DNA of 64,000 nt from Streptomyces sp. ISL-98 (GCF_018614055.1 NZ_JAGGPB010000074.1:28849-92848); one strand, 5' to 3'; counted from the stretch's first letter, positions 9,435-18,166 are shown. The notes: generated by a model from the letters alone, not told the origin. Made by a program: numbers and translations.

Positions 9435-9686
9435 ATGGGCTTCCTGGATTCGTTGAAGGCCAAGCTTGCCCCTGCGAAGGACAAGGTCTCGAACCTCGCC
9501 CAGCAACACGAGGGCAAGATTGAACACGGCCTGGACAAGGCCGCCAAGGCGGTCGACAGCAAGACCAAGGGCAAGTACAGCAGTCGGATCGAGTCCGGTA
9601 CGGACAAGGCCAAGCACGCCCTGGACCGCATCGCGCACAAGGGCGACGGCAGCGGCACCCCACCGCCGCCGCCTCCTGCCCCGTAA
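9435..9686 (+). CDS. Antitoxin-family protein (MT0933-like)
   Basis: 83-residue Lys/Ala-rich helical protein starting MGFLDSLKAKLAPAKDK and ending in a proline run (PPPPPPAP). Amphipathic Lys/Ala repeats with KAVDSKTKGKY and later DKAKHALDRI match the family annotated as MT0933-type antitoxin in actinobacteria. No toxin gene is adjacent: upstream is the acidic protein and downstream a terminator, then a gene on the other strand. The family name therefore may not reflect its role here. ATG at 9435 follows CGAAGGTG. Confidence 0.7.
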   Translation: MGFLDSLKAKLAPAKDKVSNLAQQHEGKIEHGLDKAAKAVDSKTKGKYSSRIESGTDKAKHALDRIAHKGDGSGTPPPPPPAP

Positions 9687-9697
9687 ATGCAGCAACG

Positions 9698-9749
9698 GCA
9701 ACGGCGGACGGCTGTGGAGCAACGTCGCTCCACAGCCGTCCGCCGTTGC
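9698..9749. terminator. Bidirectional terminator, 23-bp perfect stem
   Basis: Arms 9698-9720 and 9727-9749 are perfectly complementary over 23 bp around an AACGTC loop, between convergent genes ending at 9686 (+) and 9790 (-). This is the longest perfect hairpin seen in the window. Confidence 0.88.
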
Positions 9750-9789
9750 TCGTGTGCCGCGCTGCTGCCCTATGGCCAGACGCCGGTCC

Positions 9790-10542
9790 CTACGACCAGA
9801 CGGCGACGAAATACCCGACCCCGTACGGGGCGTCCTCGTATAGCAGCTGTCCGGCCAGCCCGGCGCCTTCCGCGGCGCCCGCCAGGACCTGCCAGGGTCC
9901 AAGGCCCGCGACCTTGAGCTCGTACGACAGCTGCTCGTCCAACGCCATAAGGGCAGCCGTGTCGGCAGCGCCCAGCGCGCGGGCCACTTCCGCGTCGAAG
10001 CCGGCGGCCCTCTCGTCCAGATAACCGGGCGCCTTGACCGTCCGGCAGGCGGTGCCGTCGCCCATCACAAGGAGGGCGACCCGGTCGGCACGACCTGCAA
10101 GTTCCCGGCCGGCCTCCGCACGCCGGTCGCGCGCCAGGGGCTCTCCGACGCCCAGCCCCTCGACAGGAACGTCGAACCGTTCCGTACGGGCGAGCAGCCA
10201 GGCGCCCACTGCGAGCGACTGCGGAAGCTCGCGCTCCGTGGCACTCCCCGGGGCACTCTCCCCGGCGCTCTGACGCGTGCGCTCCGGAGCCGCCGTACCG
10301 AGGCGTACAGCGAGGTCCACACCAAGGCCCTTGAAGCTGCCTGCAGCGCCCTGCGGGTACGCCCCCGTGCCGTCCTGTCCAGCGGGCCCGACCACGACGA
10401 GCAGGTCCGGACGGGACGCTGCCAGCACCCCCAGGGCGTCGGCGCAGGCGGTCCGTGCGGCGTCGAGTTCCGGTGCGGCGCCGGCGGCCACCTGGGGAAC
10501 GAGGAGCGGCGGACAGGGGCATACGGCGGCGGCGACAAGCAT
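9790..10542 (-). CDS. Class III extradiol dioxygenase subunit B-like protein
   Basis: 250-residue protein of the LigB-like fold family often annotated as class III extradiol dioxygenase-like in actinobacteria. The N-terminus MLVAAAVCPCPPLLVPQ is the conserved signature of this group, followed by LLVVVGP. True extradiol enzymes bind Fe(II) with two His and a Glu, but the usual His-rich N-terminal motif is absent here, so enzymatic activity is doubtful. It is next to miaB/miaA in streptomycetes, hinting at a housekeeping role, but the function is unknown. ATG at 10542 gives the family N-terminus directly. Confidence 0.7.
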   Translation of the reverse strand: MLVAAAVCPCPPLLVPQVAAGAAPELDAARTACADALGVLAASRPDLLVVVGPAGQDGTGAYPQGAAGSFKGLGVDLAVRLGTAAPERTRQSAGESAPGSATERELPQSLAVGAWLLARTERFDVPVEGLGVGEPLARDRRAEAGRELAGRADRVALLVMGDGTACRTVKAPGYLDERAAGFDAEVARALGAADTAALMALDEQLSYELKVAGLGPWQVLAGAAEGAGLAGQLLYEDAPYGVGYFVAVWS

Positions 10543-10578
10543 GCCCGGCAGCCTAACGCCCGCCGGTCCGTACGCCCG

Positions 10579-10764
10579 TCAGTCCGTGGCGCCGGAGTCC
10601 CACTCCAGCTCACAGGCCATGAAGCGGTACGGGAACGACTGGCCCGAGGCCCCGTCGCCGATCAGCACCCAGCCGTCCACCGTGCGGTATATCGGGGTCC
10701 GCTTCGGCTGCAGTCCCCCCCCCGTGGTGTGGTTGTCGCGACGGTCAGTCGCAGCCGCAGCCAC
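10579..10764 (-). CDS. Small hypothetical protein overlapping miaB 3' end
   Basis: A possible 61-residue protein from a GTG at 10764 that overlaps the last 20 bp of miaB. The second half (TPIYRTVDGWVLIGDGASGQ then FPYRFMACELEWDSGATD) reads like a real folded protein, whereas the first 20 residues are odd and follow a run of nine C on the plus strand (10715-10723; nine G in the coding strand). A homopolymer this long is prone to slippage or sequencing error, so the true start and frame of the N-terminal part are uncertain. Confidence 0.45.
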   Translation of the reverse strand: MAAAATDRRDNHTTGGGLQPKRTPIYRTVDGWVLIGDGASGQSFPYRFMACELEWDSGATD

Positions 10765-12232
10765 CCGTGGCCGCGGGCTGCGGCGCCGGTGCGCCGATCG
10801 ACGGCAGGCCCAGCATGACGCCGACCGGCTTGGTGGCGGCGGCCGCGTTGCGCTTCTCCCAGGCGTCGCCGGCGCGGGTGCGGCGTATGGCCTTCGACGG
10901 GCCTTCGGCCAGCAGGTGGTGCGGCGCGGCGTAGGTGATCTCGACCGTCACCACATCGCCGGGGCGCACGTCCTCGTCCGGCTTCGTGAAGTGAACGAGA
11001 CGGTTGTCGGGGGCGCGGCCCGAGAGGCGGTGCGTGGCACCGTCCTTGCGGCCCTCGCCCTCGGCGACCATGACGTCCAGGGTCCGGCCGACCTGCTTCT
11101 TGTTCTCCTCCCAGGAGATCTCCTCCTGGAGGGTGACCAGACGCATGTAGCGCTCCTGGACGACTTCCTTGGGGATCTGGTCCTCCATGGTGGCCGCCGG
11201 AGTCCCGGGGCGCTTGGAGTATTGGAAGGTGAAGGCCTGCGCGAAGCGCGCCTCGCGGACCACGTGCATCGTCTGCTGGAAGTCCTCCTCGGTCTCGCCG
11301 GGGAAGCCCACGATGATGTCGGTGGAGATGGCGGCGTGCGGCATCGCGGCACGCACCTTGTCGATGATGCCGAGGAAGCGGTCCTGCCGGTACGAGCGGC
11401 GCATCGCCTTGAGCACCGTGTCCGAGCCGGACTGGAGCGGCATGTGCAGCTGCGGCATGACATTCGGCGTCTCGGCCATCGCCGCGATCACGTCGTCCGT
11501 GAAGTCGCGGGGGTGCGGCGAGGTGAAGCGGACGCGCTCCAGGCCTTCGATCTTCCCGCAGGCGCGCAGCAGCTTGCTGAAGGCCTCGCGGTCGCCGATG
11601 TCGGACCCGTACGCGTTGACGTTCTGGCCGAGCAGGGTGATCTCGGAGACGCCCTCGGCGACCAGTGCCTCGATTTCGGCGAGGATGTCGCCGGTCCTGC
11701 GGTCCTTCTCCTTGCCGCGCAGGGCGGGGACGATGCAGAAAGTGCAGGTGTTGTTGCAGCCGACAGAGATGGACACCCAGGCGGCGTACGCGCTCTCGCG
11801 CCGCGTCGGCAGCGTGGAGGGGAAGGCCTCCAGCGACTCGGCGATCTCGACCTGCGCCTCTTCCTGGATACGGGCGCGCTCCAGCAGCACCGGCAGCTTG
11901 CCGATGTTGTGCGTACCGAAAACCACGTCGACCCAGGGGGCCTTCTTGACGATGGTGTCGCGGTCCTTCTGGGCGAGGCAGCCGCCGACGGCGATCTGCA
12001 TGCCGGGCCGCTTCGTCTTCATCGGGGCGAGCCGGCCGAGGTTGCCGTACAGCTTGTTGTCGGCGTTCTCCCGCACCGCGCAGGTGTTGAAGACGACGAC
12101 ATCGGCGTCACCGTCGGCGCCCTCGGGCGCCCGTACATATCCCGCGCCCTCCAGGAGGCCTGACAGCCGCTCGGAGTCGTGGACGTTCATCTGGCACCCG
12201 TAAGTGCGCACCTCGTATGTCTTCTCGCTCAT
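10745..12232 (-). CDS. miaB: tRNA-2-methylthio-N6-dimethylallyladenosine synthase MiaB
   Basis: 495-residue radical SAM methylthiotransferase that adds the 2-methylthio group to i6A37 made by MiaA. The N-terminal UPF0004 domain carries the auxiliary 4Fe-4S cysteines (TYGCQMN, NTCAVREN, GGCLAQ), the radical SAM motif is CNNTCTFC, and a TRAM domain lies toward the C-terminus. It ends in a short Gly/Cys tail (GGCGCD). ATG at 12232 is chosen; a GTG three codons upstream (12241) is equally possible. Together with rimO at 47994-49460 the window encodes two members of this enzyme family. Confidence 0.95.
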   Translation of the reverse strand: MSEKTYEVRTYGCQMNVHDSERLSGLLEGAGYVRAPEGADGDADVVVFNTCAVRENADNKLYGNLGRLAPMKTKRPGMQIAVGGCLAQKDRDTIVKKAPWVDVVFGTHNIGKLPVLLERARIQEEAQVEIAESLEAFPSTLPTRRESAYAAWVSISVGCNNTCTFCIVPALRGKEKDRRTGDILAEIEALVAEGVSEITLLGQNVNAYGSDIGDREAFSKLLRACGKIEGLERVRFTSPHPRDFTDDVIAAMAETPNVMPQLHMPLQSGSDTVLKAMRRSYRQDRFLGIIDKVRAAMPHAAISTDIIVGFPGETEEDFQQTMHVVREARFAQAFTFQYSKRPGTPAATMEDQIPKEVVQERYMRLVTLQEEISWEENKKQVGRTLDVMVAEGEGRKDGATHRLSGRAPDNRLVHFTKPDEDVRPGDVVTVEITYAAPHHLLAEGPSKAIRRTRAGDAWEKRNAAAATKPVGVMLGLPSIGAPAPQPAATGGCGCD

Positions 12233-12302
12233 CTCGCTCACCAGGGTACGGGGCCCGGCACCCCCTGGTCTCCGAGGGGAGTGAACTGGCAGGATCGCGC
12301 GC

Positions 12303-13298
12303 ATGCCTCAAGCCCTCCCCCGTATCAGCCGCCGACGCGCCCTCCAGGGCTCGGTCGCCGCAATCGTGCTGTCCGGGCTGCTGATGTGGTGGCTCGTGCC
12401 GATGGGAGAGTCATCGCCGCGCGGAAAGATCATCTTCAGCACGGGCGTGACGACCGGGGTCTACCAGCGCTACGGCGAGCTGCTCGACAAGGCCGTGGCA
12501 GGCGATCTGCCCGGCGTGAGCATGCGGCTGCGCTCCAGCCAGGGCTCGCGCGAGAACCTCGCTCGCGTGGCGAACGGTGAGGCCGATTTCACCATCGCCA
12601 CCACGGACGCCGTCGCGCAGTACAAGCAGGACGGCCTGCAGAGCGCGGACCGGTTGCGCGGCTGTGCTCGGCTGTACGACGACTATGTGCAGCTCGTCGT
12701 GCCCAAGAGCTCCAAGGTGCGGTCCGCCGCCGGTCTGCGCGCCAAGCGGGTGGCCGTGGGCCAGGCCGGTTCCGGCGTACGGCTGGTGTCGAACCGGCTG
12801 CTCACGGCTGCCGGACTGGATCCCGAGAAGGACATCACCCCCGTGTCGGTCGGTATCGACACCATGCCGGGGCTGCTGGAGAGGAAGGAGATCGACGCCT
12901 TCTTCTGGTCGGGTGGCCTGCCCACCACCGCTGTCAGGGAGCTGTCCGAGCGCTTCGCGATCCGGCTCGTACCGCTGGGCGGCCTGATAGACGAGCTGCA
13001 TGCGGCGGGCGGTACGGCACGCCACTACCGGTCGGCTGTGATGCCCGCCGACGCCTATGTCAAGGCGCAGGACGGGGAGGCTGTGCCGACGGTGGCGGTC
13101 GCCAATCTGCTGGTGACCACGGACCGTACGGACGAGGAGCTCACCGAGGAGATCACCCGCACCGTCATAAAGAACCGGGACCGCATCGGCAATGAGGTGC
13201 ACGCGGCGCAGCTGGTGGACCTTCGGACCGCCATCTATACGGACCCCCTGTCGCTGCACGAAGGGGCGCAGCGCTACTACCAGTCGGTCAAGCCGTAA
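12303..13298 (+). CDS. TAXI-family TRAP transporter solute-binding protein
   Basis: 331-residue periplasmic-type binding protein of the TAXI (TRAP-associated extracytoplasmic immunogenic) family: STGVTTGVYQRYGELL near the N-terminus, then a two-lobe fold containing VGQAGSGVRLVSNRLL and a GLLERKEIDAFFWSG segment. The N-terminus has a twin-arginine-like motif (SRRRALQ) and one hydrophobic segment (AAIVLSGLLMWWLVP), so it is exported or membrane-anchored. No TRAP membrane subunits (DctQM or fused) are nearby. Instead it converges with a sensor kinase gene and overlaps its 3' end by 11 bp. It may feed a distant transporter or act as an extracellular ligand sensor. Confidence 0.88.
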   Translation: MPQALPRISRRRALQGSVAAIVLSGLLMWWLVPMGESSPRGKIIFSTGVTTGVYQRYGELLDKAVAGDLPGVSMRLRSSQGSRENLARVANGEADFTIATTDAVAQYKQDGLQSADRLRGCARLYDDYVQLVVPKSSKVRSAAGLRAKRVAVGQAGSGVRLVSNRLLTAAGLDPEKDITPVSVGIDTMPGLLERKEIDAFFWSGGLPTTAVRELSERFAIRLVPLGGLIDELHAAGGTARHYRSAVMPADAYVKAQDGEAVPTVAVANLLVTTDRTDEELTEEITRTVIKNRDRIGNEVHAAQLVDLRTAIYTDPLSLHEGAQRYYQSVKP

Positions 13299-14706
13299 GG
13301 GCAGTCGGTCGAGGCGTGGGGGACGTGCGCGGGACCGTCACAGTGACGCGCAGGCCGTGGGGCTCGTTCGGGGCGTACGACATGGTGCCGCCGACCGCGA
13401 GGAGCAGGGCCCGCGAGATGGAGAGGCCGAGGCCCGACCCCTTGACGTTCTGGTGACGGGTACTGCGCCAGAAGCGGTCGCCGACGCGCTCCAGTTCGTC
13501 CTCGGTCAGGCCGGGACCGCCGTCGGCGACGGTGATGGTGCAGGTCTCGCCGTTCGACGCGACCGCGACGGTGACCTCCTCGCCCTGCGGCGTGAACTTC
13601 AGGGCGTTGTCGATCACCGCGTCCAGGGCGCTGGAGAGCGCGACGAGGTCGCCCCACGCGGTGACGGCCGCCGGGCCCTCGCGCGTGAGGCGTACGCCCT
13701 TGTCGTCCGCGAGGGGGCGCCAGGCGGCGACCCGTTCACAGGCCAGCTCGCCGATGTCGATGAGCTGGAGGTGGGCGGGGGCATGCTCGGCCAGCGCCAG
13801 GTCCAGAAGGCTGTCGAGGACCTGGGCGAGGCGCATGCCCTCCGTACGGACGGAGGCGATCTCCTCGTTCCCCTCGGGGAGTTCGAGGGAGAGGAGCTCG
13901 ATACGCAGGAGCAGGGCGGCCAGTGGGTTGCGCAGTTGGTGGGAGGCGTCGGCGACGAAGGCACGCTGCTGCTCCAGCACATCCTCGACGTTGTCCGCCA
14001 TCTCGTTGAACGACCGGGCCAGGCGTCGGAGTTCCGGTGGACCGCTGCCGGCTGCCACCCGTGAGTTCATCAGTCCGGTCGCGATGTCGTGGGTGGCCGC
14101 GTCCAGGACGCGTACGGGCCTGAGCACCCAGCCGGTCAGCCGGAACGCGGCGCCGACCGCGACCAGCATCGCCGCGAACTCGCCCGCGGCGATCACCAGC
14201 CAGCCACGCATGATCCGCTCGCGCATCTGCCCGGTCGGCGAATCGGTGACCACGACCGCGACCACATCGCCGTCCCGTACGACCGGTGAGGCGACTATCA
14301 GGCGTCCGTCCTGCCAGGGCCAGACCTGTGCGGGATCGTGGCTGCGGCGCTTGTAGAGAGCCTCCTGGAAGGCGTCGCCCCCCTCGCCGCCCGTCGGGAC
14401 GGTCCAGCTCACGGGGGCACTGGCCATGGCATGGCGGTCGCGGTAGAAGACGCCCGCGTTGATCCCGTACACCTCGCTGTAGCTGGCGAGTTCGGTCTCC
14501 AGCGTCCTGCGGCGCTCGTCCTGGCTGCTCTTCTTGCGTTCGGTGACGAACTGGGCGAGCGCTGCGAAGCGCGCGGTGTCGTCGATCCGGTCGACGACCA
14601 CCCGCTGCTGCTGGGCCGCGGCCACGCTCACCGCGAGCGGGAAGCCCAGCGCGAGGAGTATCCCCGCGAGGAGGACGATGAGCAGGGGGAGAAGGCGGGT
14701 GCGCAC
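13288..14706 (-). CDS. Sensor histidine kinase of a two-component system (SCO5784-like)
   Basis: 472-residue membrane kinase: N-terminal transmembrane helix, extracytoplasmic sensor domain of about 130 residues, second helix (AAGEFAAMLVAVGAAFRLTG), HAMP linker, HisKA with the phospho-acceptor His in DASHQLRNPL, and HATPase_c with ADGGPGL and GSGLGLSIS. It starts 6 bp after the response regulator stop, so the two are translated together. From memory, the S. coelicolor pair SCO5784/SCO5785 at this position affects the timing of antibiotic production, secretion and ribosomal gene expression. The signal is unknown. Confidence 0.92.
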   Translation of the reverse strand: MRTRLLPLLIVLLAGILLALGFPLAVSVAAAQQQRVVVDRIDDTARFAALAQFVTERKKSSQDERRRTLETELASYSEVYGINAGVFYRDRHAMASAPVSWTVPTGGEGGDAFQEALYKRRSHDPAQVWPWQDGRLIVASPVVRDGDVVAVVVTDSPTGQMRERIMRGWLVIAAGEFAAMLVAVGAAFRLTGWVLRPVRVLDAATHDIATGLMNSRVAAGSGPPELRRLARSFNEMADNVEDVLEQQRAFVADASHQLRNPLAALLLRIELLSLELPEGNEEIASVRTEGMRLAQVLDSLLDLALAEHAPAHLQLIDIGELACERVAAWRPLADDKGVRLTREGPAAVTAWGDLVALSSALDAVIDNALKFTPQGEEVTVAVASNGETCTITVADGGPGLTEDELERVGDRFWRSTRHQNVKGSGLGLSISRALLLAVGGTMSYAPNEPHGLRVTVTVPRTSPTPRPTALTA

Positions 14707-14712
14707 GTGCCG

Positions 14713-15417
14713 TTACGGGCCTTGCACCGCGGCCGGGGCGACGAGCCGGTAGCCGACGCCGCGCACCGTCTCGATGAGCGCGGGCATCCGCAGCTTGGAG
14801 CGCAGGGAGGCCACGTGGACCTCCAGCGTGCGTCCCGTGCCTTCCCAACTCGTGCGCCACACCTCGCTGATGATCTGTTCCCGGCGGAAGACGACGCCGG
14901 GACGCTGGGCGAGGAGAGCAAGCAGGTCGAATTCCTTGCGGGTCAGCTGGACCTCGCTGCCGGCGACGCTGACGCGGCGCGTGGGCAGTTCGATGTGTAC
15001 GGACCCGAGCCGCAGGGCAGGGTCGGCGGCGGGCGCCGGTGCGTCGCCCGTCGTCTTGCGGCGGCTGACCGCGTGGATACGGGCGAGCAGTTCACCGGTG
15101 TCGTACGGCTTGACGACGTAGTCGTCGGCGCCGAGGTTGAGGCCGTGAATGCGGGAGCGCACGTCCGCCCGCGCGGTGACCATGATCACGGGGGTGTCGG
15201 TGCGCTTACGGATCTTGCCGCACACCTCGTAGCCGTCCTGGTCGGGCAGCCCGAGATCGAGCAGTACGACACCGAACGGTTCCTTCTCGGCAGGCAGCAG
15301 TGCCTGGAGCGCCTCCTCGCCGCTGCGGGCGTGGACGACCTGGAAGCCGTGTCTGGCGAGGATGGCGGAGAGGGCCGCGGCGACGTGGTTGTCGTCCTCG
15401 ACGAGCAGCAGTCTCAT
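14713..15417 (-). CDS. OmpR-type response regulator (SCO5785-like)
   Basis: 234-residue regulator: receiver domain starting MRLLLVEDDNHVAAAL with the phospho-acceptor Asp in VVLLDLGLPDQDGYE, then a PhoB/OmpR winged-helix domain (LTRKEFDLLALLAQ, RTLEVHVASLRSKL, VRGVGYRL). ATG at 15417 follows a strong GGAGGGGGG site; the longer frame to 15597 lacks support. It is the first gene of the kinase operon. The 260-bp region between it and gluA must hold its promoter as well as that of gluA. Confidence 0.93.
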   Translation of the reverse strand: MRLLLVEDDNHVAAALSAILARHGFQVVHARSGEEALQALLPAEKEPFGVVLLDLGLPDQDGYEVCGKIRKRTDTPVIMVTARADVRSRIHGLNLGADDYVVKPYDTGELLARIHAVSRRKTTGDAPAPAADPALRLGSVHIELPTRRVSVAGSEVQLTRKEFDLLALLAQRPGVVFRREQIISEVWRTSWEGTGRTLEVHVASLRSKLRMPALIETVRGVGYRLVAPAAVQGP

Positions 15418-15613
15418 GGGCCCCCCTCCGGTGGAATTGATGAACTGTTCGTGAATGCTCTCAGTGCATCCACGCCGATCCGTCACGGTCCAGTCAAGGC
15501 CCTTCCCGTTACGGGCATGTTCCGTTATGGAGCCGTATCCCCGCCGGGAGTCCTGTTCACGCGGAGTGTCCGGTTGCAGCCGGATCGTTATGCTCAATTT
15601 CCGCTCAGATGTA

Positions 15614-15643
15614 ATGACGCTGGTCGTAACGGCTGACTAGGGT
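15614..15643 (+). promoter_or_regulatory. gluA: Probable HrdB-type promoter of gluABCD
   Basis: ATGACG (15614-15619), an 18-bp spacer and TAGGGT (15638-15643), 35 bp before the gluA start, followed by GAGGAGGACGGAG as ribosome binding site. Matches to TTGACN and TAGNNT are partial, so this is a prediction. Confidence 0.5.
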
Positions 15644-15677
15644 CCTCCCCAACCGAGGAGGACGGAGCAAGAAGCCG

Positions 15678-16463
15678 ATGAGCGGAGTTTCAGTGACCAA
15701 GGCCGCCGAGGACGCTGCCCCCGCAGCCGACGACCTGGTCGTGCTGAGCAACGTCAACAAGCACTTCGGCGCGCTGCATGTGCTCCAGGACATCGATCTG
15801 ACCATCGCCAGTGGCGAGGTCGTGGTCGTCATCGGACCCTCCGGGTCCGGAAAGTCCACGCTGTGCCGCACCATCAACCGCCTGGAGACGATCGACTCCG
15901 GCGCGATCTCGATCGACGGGAAGCCGCTGCCCCAGGAGGGCAAGGAGCTCGCCCGGCTGCGTGCCGACGTCGGCATGGTCTTCCAGTCGTTCAATCTCTT
16001 CGCACACAAGACGGTGCTGGAGAACGTCACGCTGGGCCAGATAAAGGTCCGCAAGACGGACAAGAAGGCGGCCGAGGAGAAGGCGCGCGCCCTGCTCGAC
16101 CGGGTGGGTGTCGGCTCGCAGGCGGACAAGTACCCGGCACAGCTCTCGGGTGGCCAGCAGCAACGTGTGGCGATCGCACGGGCGTTGGCCATGGATCCCA
16201 AGGTCATGCTCTTCGACGAGCCCACTTCGGCGCTCGACCCGGAGATGATCAACGAGGTGCTGGAAGCCATGCAGCAGCTGGCGCGCGACGGAATGACGAT
16301 GGTGGTCGTCACCCACGAGATGGGCTTCGCACGCTCGGCCGCCAACCGTGTCGTCTTCATGGCGGACGGCAAGATCGTCGAAGAAGCCACACCGGACCAG
16401 TTCTTCAGCAACCCGCGCAGCGACCGGGCCAAGGACTTCCTGTCGAAGATCCTTCACCACTGA
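15678..16463 (+). CDS. gluA: Glutamate ABC transporter ATP-binding protein GluA
   Basis: 261-residue ATPase of the polar amino acid (PAAT) ABC family: Walker A GPSGSGKSTLCR, Q-loop VFQSFNLF, signature LSGGQQQRVAIARAL, Walker B VMLFDEPTSALDPE and the switch His in VVTHEMGF. The order ATPase, binding protein, permease, permease matches gluABCD of Corynebacterium and Streptomyces, which imports glutamate. It is the first gene of the operon, with a likely promoter at 15614-15643. Confidence 0.93.
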   Translation: MSGVSVTKAAEDAAPAADDLVVLSNVNKHFGALHVLQDIDLTIASGEVVVVIGPSGSGKSTLCRTINRLETIDSGAISIDGKPLPQEGKELARLRADVGMVFQSFNLFAHKTVLENVTLGQIKVRKTDKKAAEEKARALLDRVGVGSQADKYPAQLSGGQQQRVAIARALAMDPKVMLFDEPTSALDPEMINEVLEAMQQLARDGMTMVVVTHEMGFARSAANRVVFMADGKIVEEATPDQFFSNPRSDRAKDFLSKILHH

Positions 16464-16497
16464 CGACCAACGACCTACGACAAAAGGGATGTTCACG

Positions 16498-17412
16498 ATG
16501 AAGCTCCGCAAGACGGCCGCTGTTGCCATTGCTGTGCTCGCGCTGACCGCGACCGCCTGTGGCGGCGAGTCCGGTACGGCCGGTGACAAGCCGAAGGACC
16601 CGACCGGCGGCAAGGACGCCCCCAAGCTGCCGACGTACACGGTCGCCAAGGACGTCAAGCTCGACTCGCCGACCCTGAAGAAGGCCCAGAAGGCCGGCAA
16701 GATCACCTTCGGCGCGAAGAACGACCAGCCGTACCTCGGCTTCGAGGACACCAACGGCAAGCGCTCCGGCTTCGACATCGAGATCGCCAAGATGGTCGCC
16801 GCCGACCTCGGCTTCTCGGCCGACCAGATCAGCTTCAAGACGGTCGACTCCGGTGTCCGTGAGACGACCATCTCGAAGGGTGACGTCGACCTCTACGTCG
16901 GTACGTACACGATCAACGACGAGCGCAAGAAGCAGGTCGGCTTCGCCGGTCCGTACTTCATGGCGGGCGCCGACCTCCTGGTCCGCAAGGACGAGAAGAC
17001 GATCACCGGACCCGACTCCCTCAAGGGCAAGAAGGTCTGCTCGATCGTCGGCTCCACTCCGCTCCAGGAGATCAAGAAGCCGAAGTACGGCGCGAAGGCC
17101 ACCGAGCTGTCGAAGTACTCCGAGTGCGTGCAGCAGCTCATCAACAACGAGGTCGACGCCGTCACGACCGACGACGCGATCCTCAAGGGCTACGCCGCCC
17201 AGCGTCCGACGAAGCTCAAGGTGGTCGGCAAGCCGTTCACCAAGGAGCCGTACGGCATCGGCATGAGCAAGGACGACAAGGTGCTGCGCGAGGCGGTCTC
17301 CAAGGCCCTCGAGGCGCACATCAAGAACGGCGACTACAAGAAGGCGTACGACGCGACGCTCGGCCTGTCCGGCTCCGCGTTCACCGAGCCGCCGGCGCTC
17401 GAGCGCTACTGA
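16498..17412 (+). CDS. gluB: Glutamate-binding lipoprotein GluB
   Basis: 304-residue extracellular solute-binding protein family 3. Signal peptide with lipobox-like LTATACGG (Cys near residue 20) means it is lipid-anchored outside the membrane. The SBP_bac_3 fold is visible (GAKNDQPYLGFEDTNGKR, SGFDIEIAKM, DLYVGTYTINDERKK). ATG at 16498 is preferred over 16489 because the AAAAGGG ribosome binding site is correctly spaced only for the former. A hairpin follows the gene and probably sets a higher mRNA level for this subunit than for the permeases. Confidence 0.93.
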   Translation: MKLRKTAAVAIAVLALTATACGGESGTAGDKPKDPTGGKDAPKLPTYTVAKDVKLDSPTLKKAQKAGKITFGAKNDQPYLGFEDTNGKRSGFDIEIAKMVAADLGFSADQISFKTVDSGVRETTISKGDVDLYVGTYTINDERKKQVGFAGPYFMAGADLLVRKDEKTITGPDSLKGKKVCSIVGSTPLQEIKKPKYGAKATELSKYSECVQQLINNEVDAVTTDDAILKGYAAQRPTKLKVVGKPFTKEPYGIGMSKDDKVLREAVSKALEAHIKNGDYKKAYDATLGLSGSAFTEPPALERY

Positions 17413-17441
17413 TACCGCCGACTTCGGTGGTGACCTACCGG

Positions 17442-17474
17442 GCCCCGTACGCGCTTGAGGGGAGCGTACGGGGC
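17442..17474 (+). promoter_or_regulatory. Intercistronic hairpin between gluB and gluC
   Basis: Perfect 11-bp stem (17442-17452 with 17464-17474; GCCCCGTACGC arms) with an 11-nt loop and no T-run, in the 106-bp gap after gluB. Such hairpins after binding-protein genes usually stabilise the upstream mRNA or partly terminate transcription, giving excess binding protein. Confidence 0.7.
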
Positions 17475-17518
17475 GCGGTGTCCCCTGCCCGTCCGCTGCC
17501 GCCCACGAGGACTTCCCC

Positions 17519-18166
17519 GTGAATGTATTGCTCGACCACTTGCCGGAGTTCCGTGACGGTTTCATAGGAACCGTGCTGCTGACCGCCGCCAGTGCGCTGC
17601 TCGCGATGGTGCTCGGCGTCGTGATGGCCGGCTTCCGCGTCTCTCCCGTACCGCCCCTGCGATTCTTCGGCACCGCCTGGGTCACGCTCTTCCGCAACAC
17701 CCCGCTGACGCTGCTGTTCCTCGTCGCCTGGTTCGTGGTGCCCGCCGTCTTCGGCTCCGGCATGAACCCGTGGACGAAGGCTCTGCTGGCGCTCGGCTTC
17801 TACACCTCCGCGTTCGTCTGCGAGGCCGTCAGGTCCGGTGTCAGTACGGTGCCGCTCGGCCAGGCCGAGGCCGCCCGCTCGCTGGGCATGACCTTCTTCC
17901 AGACGCTGCGCATGATCGTCCTGCCGCAGGCAACCCGCACCGTGATCCCGCCGCTGAGCAGCATCTTCATCGCCCTCACCAAGAACTCGGCGATCGCGGG
18001 CGCCTTCAGCGTCACCGAGCTCTTCGGTGTCCAGAAGCTGCTGAGCGACAAGGGCTTCGCCATCGCCCCCATCTTCCTCTGGGTAGCCCTCGGCTACCTG
18101 GTCGTCACCTTCACCATCAGCGGTCTCTTCCGGCTGCTCGAGCGGCGCCTGGAGGTCGCACGATGA
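17519..18166 (+). CDS. gluC: Glutamate ABC transporter permease GluC
   Basis: 215-residue polar amino acid permease with about five transmembrane segments and the EAA-type coupling loop (VPLGQAEAARSLGMTFFQTL) that contacts the GluA ATPase. GTG at 17519 is preceded by CGAGGA. It overlaps gluD by 4 bp (ATGA), so the two permeases are translationally coupled and likely form a heterodimer. Confidence 0.92.
   Translation: MNVLLDHLPEFRDGFIGTVLLTAASALLAMVLGVVMAGFRVSPVPPLRFFGTAWVTLFRNTPLTLLFLVAWFVVPAVFGSGMNPWTKALLALGFYTSAFVCEAVRSGVSTVPLGQAEAARSLGMTFFQTLRMIVLPQATRTVIPPLSSIFIALTKNSAIAGAFSVTELFGVQKLLSDKGFAIAPIFLWVALGYLVVTFTISGLFRLLERRLEVAR

Noticed and set aside
16348..16497. Extended N-terminus for GluB
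   Set aside because: It overlaps the end of gluA; ATG at 16498 begins the lipoprotein signal peptide.
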